Assembly (NCBI GenBank): GCA_905250075.1
Contig: CAJNOP010000038.1
Span: 681,936-745,935 of the forward strand
Reading direction: 5' to 3'
Origin: Rotaria sp. Silwood1
Lineage: Eukaryota; Rotifera; Eurotatoria; Philodinida; Philodinidae
DNA length: 64,000 nucleotides
Under the pieces are notes generated by a model. The model was not told where the DNA came from. It did no database searches and was given only the letters and a program-made list of their open reading frames with translations. Every line of letters begins with the position of its first letter. The stretch's first letter is position 1. This document shows, one piece after another, positions 47,503-57,372 of this stretch. The translations under genes and the position numbers were made by a program.

Positions 47503-49206
47503 ATCTCTTCTTGAAGATTTACCCAATGACATTATTTATGAAATCTTTGATTATCTTAATATGTTTCATATTTATAAAGGATTTTGTCATCTTAACAAAT
47601 AATTTAAAAATTTACATATCAATTCCAATCTTCTAATTAAAAGAAATATTTCAACAATATCAAAATCAAATTTCGAATGTTATTATAAAGATATTCTTAC
47701 ACCAAATAAAGATCGAATTAATTTACTTCGTCTATCAAATCCATTTACTATTGACTATTATATTCTCATCACCACGTATTATATTACAATTTGTTTGTCT
47801 TGGTATATTAATTATTGATAATATAAAAACTAAATATCTTGATAAAATTTTTAATTATTTAATTTCGTTTATCGAAATTGAATTATTGTAAAATTAAATA
47901 TAAAATAAAACATGATCAATCACCATTATCGATTCATTTTACTAAATATGATTATAATCCTATTAAATATTTTATCATAAATGGTTGTTTTCCATTTGAT
48001 TCATTCAATAATTGATTATCTTGTCTTTCTCAACGTCATCATTTATCAATTAATTCTCTTGTTAAATCTCGTGATACATAAACAGAAGAATTATCTTCTA
48101 TTAATTTAAAATATTTAAAATATGTTTCTCGTAAACTTGATTATATTCATTTTGTTAAATTTGAAAAAATAATAAAAAATTTTTTTTATCATGTTCAAAT
48201 TTTACGTATAACAACATGTTATGATCAAGCATATATAAATGCTAAACAATGGGAAGAATTAATATTATTATCTATGCCATATTTACGTATATTGGATATA
48301 AATCATGAAGATTCTATACAAAATAATGATTTAAAATATCATGATTTAATTAAACAATTTAATTCTTCATTTTAGATTAAAAGTCAATGGTTAAACATCA
48401 ACATAATCGGCTAGAAAGTTTAGTTGAATTTTTTATTCAATAGATCGATATTGGTAAAAAAGAAATTCATTTTTGTTTTAACTTGTTTGGTTTTGTTCTC
48501 TTGTACAAGACAAGATTATATATTTTATTGGAAATTAGATAACCAAATTTGCCCCATATTTTCAAGAAATGAATTTAAATTCAGTTAAACATGTTTGTAT
48601 TTATGGACAACAAGCAAATAATAATTGTGTTAATTATTTTTCAAATGCTACTGAATTAACTATTAGACATTATTTCAAAAAATCAGAGAATTCGATTTCA
48701 ACAACTCTTAATTGTATGATTCCTTTAACACAACTTACTAAATTAGTTATTGAATCTTATGGATTTCCTTTGAAAGAAATAGTGAAATTATTATGTTTTA
48801 CATCTAGTTTATATATATTAAAATTGAATTTTTTATCTCTGAATGCAAATAATTCAAAATTTATCGAACAAAATGAATCTTTTCAATATGTATCAAATCA
48901 AAATAAAATAAAAAAATCTTCATCTTCGTGATTGTTGTGCATTGAATAAAATTCAATTAATTGTTAAATTATTTCCACAATTAGAATATCTTAAAGCTAG
49001 AATGTATAGAAAACAAATAGGAGAAATAATTCAATTTTTATTATCAAAACCTAATAATAAAATAGAACATTTATTATTTTTTTTTATATATTTCAAAAGT
49101 ACCAAAAGTATGTTTAAAAGAATTAAATATTTTAATTAAATTAGAAAATTTACTTGATGATTATTATATGAAATTCGTTAATCGTTATTTGTATTTATGG
49201 TGGTAA
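47503..49206 (+). pseudogene. Decayed F-box family gene
   Basis: After a TTTCATTCAG acceptor, an F-box reads SLLEDLPNDIIYEIFDYLNM and GFCHLNK, then TAA. Further family segments follow in other frames: KRNISTISKSNF, DRINLLRLSNPFTID, FSSPRIILQFVCLG, INAKQWEELILLSMPYLRIL, FNSSF-stop-IKSQWL, VKHVCIYGQQANNN and a final FVNRYLYLWW before TAA. At least four stops and several frame changes interrupt about 500 codons. Order is preserved, so it is a single gene that decayed in place. The F-box is of a different subgroup from the genes at 28421 and 34443. Confidence 0.75.
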
Positions 49207-49860
49207 AAATTTAGTTATTTAAGATATGTTTTATTCTTGTATATAATTTATATTTACTTGCAAATAAACGAGAAAAAAACTAACTTTCAATATATTTTTA
49301 TCTATTTTTTTTTAACTATAACAAATAAGTGCAACAAATCTAGAGTAAAAAGATTAAATAAATGATTAATAGAAGATTTGACTAAGGTAATTCTTATACT
49401 AACAGTGACATGAACATTGGAAATGTGATAATGAAAATGTCGAGAACAACTAATTTTTTTTAAGAAGTTTTAATGTACTATGAATTGGTCGTATGTATTG
49501 TAGCGCGATTATACAAAACGATACATAGTTATCTAGATCAGTTCTTCAACAGATATTATCAGTAACTATTCGTGTCATTATTTATCTTATATGCTAAATA
49601 AACTGTTTAAAATGAACGAAAACATGAATATTCTGAGTATGAGTGATCAATTTACATTTACGAAAATTTATTAAATGGAAGAATAAATTGTGGATAATTT
49701 AAATTTAACTTCAATTTACATAAATTTAACTTAATTTAAATTAATATAAATAAACTAAAATTCATTTAAATCGGGTTGTAATCCAATGTGACTAGAACTG
49801 AATCCAATTTAGGTCCATTTAAATGGATTTAAATAGTTTTAAATATATTTGGAAGGTAGA

Positions 49861-49911
49861 ATGTGGGTGTGGACCTGAGTATGGATTTAAAACCGAACCA
49901 CACCCACATCC
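49861..49911. repeat. Telomere-like hairpin locus 13
   Basis: ATGTGGGTGTGGACCTGAG is followed by a spacer and then CCACACCCACATCC. The outer arms GATGTGGGTGTGG-like and CCACACCCACATC pair well. Core motif absent. Confidence 0.7.
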
Positions 49912-50002
49912 GAAACATAGCGGTTTTTACTTGTCTGAAAAACTTTTACACTCGGCAGGACTGCACCAGTTCGATTATTCTTGACCAGTGACAACTCTGA
50001 TC

Positions 50003-50091
50003 TGAATGTTAGTTAGAGTAATATCTCCATCGATTTCTGACACTCACATCCTCGGTCGCACCCAGGCCCACACTAACATTCCTAACTTAAT
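50003..50091. repeat. Telomere-like hairpin locus 14 (very degenerate)
   Basis: GAATGTTAGTTAGAG is followed, 60 bp later, by CACCCAGGCCCACACTAACATTC; the outer GAATGTTAG/CTAACATTC pair. The G arm has lost most of its repeats. Confidence 0.4.
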
Positions 50092-50303
50092 GCAAGAAGT
50101 TTAACAATGAACATCTAAAATATGGTTCAAGAATACCTATTCTATATAATATATAAGTTTAAAAGTCTCAAATCTTTATTTACATCATAGAATAAGTTTT
50201 TGTAATAAAAAGAAACTACAGAAAACCCTTATATTTTTCTCAAAAAAATAATCAATAGCTTAACTATGTGTAATATGGTCGAAGTAGAATTCAAGTATAT
50301 AAT

Positions 50304-52085
50304 TCACCATGTAACAAGCATCTTTTTAACACCAATATCTTTATTAGGCTCATTGACGAATTGAATATCATCTATAGACTGAGCCAATTTAAGATTGGGC
50401 AATCGTTGAAAAATAGTAAGAAGTACAGTCTTCAATTGAGCTCGTACGAAATGCATTGCAATACATTGATGAGCTCCATAGCCGAACGAAAGATGATGCT
50501 GTGGAGGACGAAAAATATCAAAACGATCAGAATCAGTAAATACTTTTTCATCACGATTCGCTGATGCATTAAGTGCAAATAAGATTTCACCAGTTTTAAT
50601 CATTTGTCCACTGATTTCTACATCTTTCACTGTCAATCGATGAGTAATAAAACTTAAACCAGTATGATAACGAAGAATTTCTTCAACAGCTGCATCAATT
50701 AATGATAAATTTTCACGAAGTCGATTGTATTGTTCACTATTTTCAAGAAGACTAATAATACCCAAACATATTAAATTTTTCATTGATTCATTTGCACCTT
50801 GAAGAAGAAGTGAAATAATACTAATTAATTCTTTTTCATTAATTTTTCCAGGTCGCAACTATTAAAAAATATTAAAAATTATTTTACTAAAATGAATAGA
50901 CTACGTCAATTTCGAATAACATAGTCAAATATTTTTGTCTTTTAATTAGATTAAAAGATTTAAATTCACAGATTTAAGTTGAAATATATAAATAAACTGG
51001 TTTCAATTGACTAATCGATTTAAATAAACAAGTATGGTTCTCTTTGAAAAACTAACCTGTTCAGTGATGAGTCGACTAATTAAATCCGATCCTGGCGTTT
51101 CTTTTTTATTAGTAATCAGACGATTAATATATTCTAAAAATTCTTGATGAGTTGTTTGAGTTTCATCCAATTTATTATTAATTCGATTTCGACTAGTAAG
51201 AAATTCATGATCAATTTTGTTAATGGTAAGTATATCATACATAATAAATGAAGGAACTTTTATAGAAAATTGAGAAACGAAATCAATCGGTGGAGTTTGA
51301 TTGCTTAATTCATTGAGTAAATCATCAACAATATTTTTTATTCTTGGTTCATATTCTTTAATTCGATCAATAGAAAATTCTTTTTCAATAATTTCTCGAT
51401 AAATAATATGTTTTGTTGGATCCATGTTCAATAAACCAACATGTTCTTCATCAGTATTAAAAATATCTTGGTAACTTTGTTGAGAAAAATTAGGATAACT
51501 TCGAACTTTACTGAAATTTTCATCATCACCAAGAACAAGACATACATCACCAAATCGAGTAATTAACCAAGTTTGATCACCATTCATTAATGTAGCACGA
51601 TATATTGGTTGTTCAGCTCGTAATCGATTATATTCAATTGGAGGTTCAGAAGGAATTGAACGTTGAAATGGAAATACTGAACTTGTTAATAATTCTAAAT
51701 ATACAGAACAATTATTTTAACTTTGAGCATTATTTTTATTAAAATACACAAATCGAACTAAGTCAATTGAATCTGTGGAAAAGAGTTTTCTACTAAATGT
51801 CTTATACAGAAAAAAAAACATTTTTATTTTATATTTTAATAGTCTATTATTTAAGAAATCTATTTTCTGATATTTTTCATTGCTTGGTTGAACGAGTTTG
51901 GATATAAAACTATTGCTTTAAAAACAAACGAAGCAAAAGAACTTCTATTTACTTTCATTTTGATTAAGTTGTTCATCATTTATATCTTGTTTTGTATGTA
52001 ATTCAGGATTTGATGCAGTTGAAATTAATCCATGTGGAGACACAACAGTAAATGAAACAGGACATTTACTGCTAGAATCGGACAT
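50304..52085 (-). CDS. Cytochrome P450, P450nor (CYP55)-like, candidate horizontally acquired gene (3 exons)
   Basis: Exons 52085-51953, 51694-51057 and 50858-50304 join in phase to 441 codons plus stop. The N-terminal 44 residues lack a membrane anchor, so the enzyme is soluble. From FPFQRSIPSEPP onward it resembles fungal nitric-oxide reductase P450nor and its actinobacterial CYP105 relatives. Similar segments are NMDPTKH, VPSFIMYDIL, TEQLRPGKI, NASANRDEKVF and NKDIGV at the end. The I-helix is LLLQGANESMKNLI (about 275-288), with Ser where P450nor has its NADH-contact Thr. The ExxR pair is at 317-320 (EILR). The heme loop is FGYGAHQC, with Cys389 as ligand. Introns are 258 and 198 nt, longer than those of the helicase. 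Activity could be NO reduction to N2O or an ordinary monooxygenase reaction; the sequence alone cannot decide. Confidence 0.83.
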
Positions 52086-52103
52086 ACTTTTTCTATATAT
52101 AAT

Positions 52104-52105
52104 CT
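52104..52105 (-). promoter_or_regulatory. 3' splice acceptor 18 nt upstream of the P450 ATG
   Basis: On the minus strand TTTTTTTGATTTTTAG precedes a short leader and the ATG at 52085. Candidate spliced-leader acceptor or 5'UTR intron end. Confidence 0.4.
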
Positions 52106-52874
52106 AAAAATCAAAAAAAGTCTTGATATTTTTTACATAATTCTACTAAGTTGAAAATTAGATAACAAAGAGCACATGAATTTGGTTTCTTGGATGTTAT
52201 CCTCTTGTTCTCAACTACGTGTTATAGTATTGCAAAATATTTGCTTTTTTTTCTTTTGGTAGAGAAAGCAATGCATTTTCTCTTTGTTTCTTCCTATCGT
52301 TTTCTAATGATTATAAACACACATGTTTGTCAGTAGAGAGAGAACGAGTAACTAATAGGTCAACAAGGGCAGTTATATTCTTGACATTGAAAGATATAGA
52401 AACTTTATCCAGTGATATTGAATATAAATGGTCATTCAGTGGTAGTCAAACATCTCACAAGTTAAGTAGAGTGATGTTTTTCACGAAAGTATTAACTATA
52501 ATAAATAAAAAAAACTGTCTTTTTATTTTGTTCATAATTATCTTGTTTTATGTTTTTATGGAAAATAAAAATTCTTTCAAAAATGTTTAACTCATCTCTG
52601 TATGATATATTGATCAGCTTTATAAAAATCCTTCGATTTGTTCTCATTTCAAAGGTATGATCATTTTAATAATTTGAAAACAAACCATTTTTATTTTTGT
52701 ACATCAAAGTCTAAATATTATTTGTTCAAAAAATTGAAGTAGAATTCAAAAGGATGATAAGGAATAATAGAATGTTTGATTTTTGAACTTGTATACATTT
52801 ATTTCAGCTTTTAGAATAGAATAAATAATTCTCATATCTTTCGAGGTTTTCAACTTTGTAATGAAACTCTTTTT

Positions 52875-52876
52875 AG
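52875..52876 (+). promoter_or_regulatory. 3' splice acceptor 4 nt upstream of the molybdenum-carrier-like ATG
   Basis: CTCTTTTTAG is followed by ATAA and then the ATG at 52881. A leader of four bases suggests trans-splicing rather than an ordinary 5'UTR. Confidence 0.4.
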
Positions 52877-52880
52877 ATAA

Positions 52881-53366
52881 ATGTTAAAAAAGATTATTAC
52901 TGGCGGACAAACTGGTGTTGATCGATCTGCTTTGGATGTGGCTATTGAACTAAATTATGAATATGGTGGATGGTGTCCTCGTGGTAGAAAGGCAGAAGAT
53001 GGAATGATTGATTCTATTAAATATGCAAATTTAAAAGAAACATCAACAGATCAATATTCACAACGAACAGAATTCAATGTACGAGATTCAAATGGAACTC
53101 TGATCATTGGAGATGGAGGTGAAGATGCCCTGGATCGTGGTTCAAAATTGACAATTGATATGACCAAGAAATATAAAAAACCATTGTTTATGGTTAACTT
53201 AAATGAAGAAGACAATAGTGTAAACGAAACTAAAATTATTGAATGGCTTTTGACGAATAAAATTGAGATATTAAACATTGCTGGACCCCGAGAAGAAACA
53301 ATGCCTGGAATTTATAAGCGAGCAGAAAGTGTTTTAAGAAGTTTGTTACAGAAAATAAAGTCTTGA
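52881..53366 (+). CDS. Putative molybdenum carrier / SLOG-type nucleotide-binding protein of bacterial affinity
   Basis: An intronless 161-residue protein. It begins with IITGGQTGVDRSALDVAI, a GGQTGxDR nucleotide-binding start typical of the putative molybdenum-carrier family (bacterial, Rossmann/SLOG-like fold). Further family landmarks are GGWCPRGRKAEDG, RTEFNVRDSNGTLII, and a late LNIAGPREE with E near the end. It is full length for the family. Related proteins are mainly bacterial, so transfer from bacteria is likely. It sits about 800 bp from the divergently oriented P450 gene, another gene of microbial affinity. Biological role is not established; molybdenum binding is a family-name inference. 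Confidence 0.82.
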   Translation: MLKKIITGGQTGVDRSALDVAIELNYEYGGWCPRGRKAEDGMIDSIKYANLKETSTDQYSQRTEFNVRDSNGTLIIGDGGEDALDRGSKLTIDMTKKYKKPLFMVNLNEEDNSVNETKIIEWLLTNKIEILNIAGPREETMPGIYKRAESVLRSLLQKIKS

Positions 53367-54626
53367 ATGAAAACTACAATAACATAAATTGAAGTGAAAG
53401 TGATGTACTTATATATAATAAGTAATCAACATAAATGTAGAGTTAATTGGCCCATACATTTCGTGTTACCTATATCAATAGAAACACTCATCAGTACTTC
53501 ATACTAGCACGAAGATAAAAATGCTGAAAAAATGAAAAATTAATTGCCCGAAAGAAAACCGTGAAAAGAAGAGAGGAGAATAGAAATGAGACAAAGTATA
53601 ATTAGCAACACATTAAATAGGAATTGATGAGCATCAAAGAATTAGTGAAAGTTCAGATAGCATATGAAAGAAACTATATGTATGGTCCTATGTTGGAATG
53701 TTTTAGAACTATTGTTAATGGAGTATGCATCGGTCATTTTTTGTAGATCGTAGACATTTTATGTAATTAGTATTGGTATTATTTGATTGCTCATGATACC
53801 GAAAAATATTTTTGCTATAATAGTGTGCGTGTATCAGTCGGTCATCACTTCAGAAACATCCACACTCTTGATCTGGATTTTGGTACAGTTCAAATTATTC
53901 ACTCTGTTATTCATGAGCACAACCTGGTTCAAGGTGCGGTTCTATCTCACAGATCTTGACAACAATTCAAGAAAGAACGGGTCCATACGCCGATGATGAC
54001 AGTGGACACAGTACCGAAAATCGATTGAGTGGTGCAGGATACATGATCCAAAATCTTTTCCCACGAATGATGAAAGACAGAATGTACAAGTATGTCAAGC
54101 TCGGAAAAAGCCGTATATGTTGAGATGCATGTGTGCTTAGATTAGGATGATGCGATTGGTGATTCTGGTACTTAGTGGTATTCTTAGCGTATCATCTACC
54201 TCGTTGAATATAAGAACACAGCTGGAAAAACTTTGCTTACGCTGACCGATTATAAAGATGATTCGAACGATAAACCGTTCACTGGAGCCTGTATCTGCTC
54301 AACTAGTGATTAACAGAACCAAATTGAACCTACAATGGAAGCAAGTTCAAACTGTACAATAATAATTCTTGCTTTTGATCAATCGACTTGAATGATACGA
54401 TGATGTGCATTTCGTGATAATAAATAAAAGAAGAGGTAGAGTTTTATTGGGTACGGGTACGGGTATGTGTGGTTGTGGTTGTCAGAAAAGATAATATGAA
54501 CAGCGTGACAAACTTATCTATATCTACACGCTAAGTCATTCTTTTATTCGGTTTCTTTGACAAAAATTTGAGATGGAAGTGCGCATGTAAGGTGAAGTTT
54601 GATTCTTCTCTTTACGAATACTCACG
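53367..54626. other. No supportable gene; possible weak relic and G-rich tract
   Basis: Between 53940 and 54310 the plus strand has coding-like fragments in changing frames that I cannot assign. At 54449-54480 GGGTACGGGTACGGGTATGT is a telomere-like G-rich tract without a C-rich partner. Confidence 0.4.
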
Positions 54627-54787
54627 AGGAAACATTTCCAAGTGATTCACAGCGTTTGCCTTCATTTTACGCCCATAGTTAGGGTTCATAGTGTAGGTAA
54701 ATACTCTAAAGGGGTTTCGTGCTATTGTGCTTTTCTTCTCGAATTATAACCATTTTACTGAATTTTCAGCCTATCACAACGTATTAA

Positions 54788-55877
54788 CCCTTCGTGGTTG
54801 TCGTGGGGTCCGCGCGGACCCATTTCACAGTTTTTTATTTAATACTACATCAAGAGCTTCTGTTTCTGGCCAGTCCCCTTATCTAATCTCTAGTCCTATG
54901 TTGGTCTACAACATCCTTATTAGAAATCAACGATCAGCCTAGCAGATGAAAAATGCAGCTGTGGGTCCGGATGGACCCTACGACAACTATGCTGTTACCA
55001 GCATATTTTTCGTCTTGATAAAGCTGTCATCTGTTGATTCACAATTTTTTTTTAAATGATTTACTTTGGTTGGCTTATATGTTACGTACGTTTTTAAAGC
55101 AGTGAGCAAAATTTTCACAGATGCACAAAATCGTCGCCGTAGTCAAGAAGTTCGGCTTATGCCTAAAGTCAAACTAGAGTTGCTCTCACTAGGTTGTCAG
55201 GTTCACTCAGAGAGCATCAAAGATGTTAGCCAAAACATCAAAATTCATCAAGCCAAAAAAGGTGTTTCCTATGCCCAGCTCAACCAGGACGAAAAGTTCG
55301 ACAAACATGTTCCAGCTGTGGTCAAAATGTTTGTTTGTCTCATTCCAACAGTGTCACAACAGTAACTTGTCAAACATGCATGGAAAAACATTAGAGTATA
55401 CTTTGCATTTATGAAAAAAAGATTTATATACAAACAATATCATCAGTTTGATAAAAAAAAAAACTGAGTTTTTATTGCTTTTTCTAATAATAAAGAGAAA
55501 GATAAAAGTAGCTATAGTTCAAAAAGAAAAGTTTCTTGCTTTCTCAATTGTACAATTGATTATATATATAACAACGTACGCGTAGAATCCTATCATCTAG
55601 ACTAGATTGATATATTCTATGCTTTTCCCAGCTATTATCAATGTTGCTACAAAAACGATTAGAGAAAGTAATTTTTTGCGATATCATACATCTTTACATT
55701 GTTTTCACGAGAGCTGACTTATTAGTTTTTATAAAGAAAGATCTCCACCTCTTCATATAAGTCAAATGAAACGCTTGAAGAAAGGAAAAAATCGTTTTTT
55801 TTGTAATTTTCTATAGGTGGGTCCAGGCGGACCCCAGGACAACTACGAAGTACAAAAATCAGGACAACCACGAAGGG
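54788..55877 (+). mobile_element. piggyBac-like element with TTAA target sites
   Basis: CCCTTCGTGGTTGTC at the left end and GACAACCACGAAGGG at the right are 15-bp perfect terminal inverted repeats, each bordered by TTAA (54784-54787 and 55878-55881). Subterminal palindromes such as TGGGTCCGCGCGGACCCA lie just inside. The element is 1090 bp, too short for a full transposase, and retains only a decayed C-terminal piece. It lies inside the fold-back element at 54627-56345. Confidence 0.85.
55230..55394 (+). pseudogene. C-terminal Cys-rich domain of a piggyBac-type transposase (decayed)
   Basis: In the frame ending at TAG 55392-55394 the sequence reads KRCFLCPAQPG, then CSSCGQNVCLSHSN, then CQTCMEKH. 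The spacing of Cys and His matches the cysteine-rich domain that ends piggyBac transposases. A TAG at 55227-55229 closes the frame upstream, and the longer frame at 55066-55365 is a different one, so a frameshift separates them. The catalytic domain is absent. Confidence 0.7.
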
Positions 55878-56379
55878 TTAAGCAAAAATATCTCAAGAAG
55901 TAATCTCCGCTTGAAAATTTTTCCGATAGTAGATCTCATAATCCTTGTCATATCCTGAAAGTTTCCGCTCAAACGAGTTAGTTTTTCTAAAAATATGGAG
56001 TATCTTAAAAATAAACTGTTTTCGGACCTTTTGTGAGAAAGTAGTACTTTTTTGAAAATGCATTATTTCGAAAGGAAACTATTCGTTTGAGCTGAAACTT
56101 TCAGGATATAATAAGGATTATAAGATCTATTATTGGAAAAATTTTCAAGCGGAAATTCCTTGTTGAAATTTTTTTCATAATACTTTGTAATAGGCTGAAT
56201 ATTCAGCAAAATGATCATAACTCTAGAAGAAAGGCTAAATGGCATGAACCCTTTTAGGGTATTTACCTACACTATGAGCCCTACCTATGGGTTTATAATA
56301 TGAAGGCAAACGGTGCGAATCACTTGGGAATGTTTCCTCATTAGCAATATCTTGGACATTCAACTTTTCTATTCTAACG

Positions 56380-57115
56380 TGTCATGTCTGAGCTACAAAT
56401 TTTGCATCAGCTATATTATGTCAAAACGAATCTGAGAAGGAGGAAAAGTCAAAAACCAATTGTCTTTTAAAAAATTGTTCGACTTAGTCAGCGAGCAGTA
56501 TCAATTTTTTTTATATGCTATTAACTTTTTTTTTATGACGAGAGAGAATGAAAAAACACTTTCAATGATGATTATTTGTAGGCTAAAAGGTGCTCTTCCT
56601 GATCGTGTATTGAAAGCTATAGTTACTCATATTTTCAATATGAACACATTGCTTGTTTCGAACGGGACTGAATAACGTGGTTGTTCTTATTATTTGGCCG
56701 TATTATAGTGATGAAAAAATATTCATTAAACTTTTTCTTTCTATGGAATTTATATAATTTGACATTTCAAATGAATAATTCGAAATCAATCAACTTTGTA
56801 TGTATTTTTCCAAGATAACATCTAATATTCTTTTAGACTATCAGTTCTCGGAAAAAGAGGATTTTCAACAAAAATTTTAGTTTTGTAATCTGTTTGATTA
56901 AAGAGTCAAGAATGGATTTAAAAATTGTTAACAATGTTGATACCGATAGAGTTTTTGATTTGGTACATTTCAGTATATCTTCATGTGAAAGTTTACTTCA
57001 TATAGCCTACAATAATTGAGAAACAACTTTTTTTCAGGTTAAAAAGGTTTTTTTTGGAGATGTTCGATTTTTGGTTTTTCCTCCTTCTCAGATTCCTTTT
57101 GGAAAAATATAATGA
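56380..57115. mobile_element. Fold-back element, family A (copy 2)
   Basis: AACGAATCTGAGAAGGAGGA (about 56415) and its inverted partner TCCTCCTTCTCAGATTCC (about 57078) match the arms of the element at 9797-10750. The inner phrase ATTAAAGAGTCAAGAATGGA (about 56900) is the reverse complement of the same phrase in copy 1, so the interior is also shared. Confidence 0.65.
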
Positions 57116-57372
57116 AAACTATGGCTGGAGATTTTGGCCATTACTTTTGTATCGTAGGTTAGTTTCATTTGACAAATGTCTAATATCTTCATTCATGATG
57201 AAAAATAAACAATGTTAGAGAAATTAAACAAACACAAGTTTTATTAACTTGAAAGAGAATAATGTCATATAATGAAGTACTGATCTTCAGAGTTTATACA
57301 TATTATTATTTCAACTTTTTATTGCTTTATCATAGTACCACAGTTTATTCTATAAATACATATAGTTTCCAG

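Larger units (their letters stand above)
54627..56345. mobile_element. Outer fold-back element interrupted by a piggyBac-like element
   Basis: The left arm (54627-54780) and right arm (56185-56345) are inverted copies. Examples are GAGGAAACATTTCCAAGTGA against TCACTTGGGAATGTTTCCTC, and CATAGTGTAGGTAAATACTC against GGTATTTACCTACACTATG. A second inverted pair (55893-55985 and 56070-56165, sharing GAAACTTTCAGGATAT-like sequence) lies in its remaining interior. Target-site duplications are not clear. Confidence 0.65.

Noticed and set aside
53787..54320. Coding-like fragments at 53.8-54.3 kb
   Set aside because: Frames change repeatedly and no family could be recognised; too weak to annotate as a gene.
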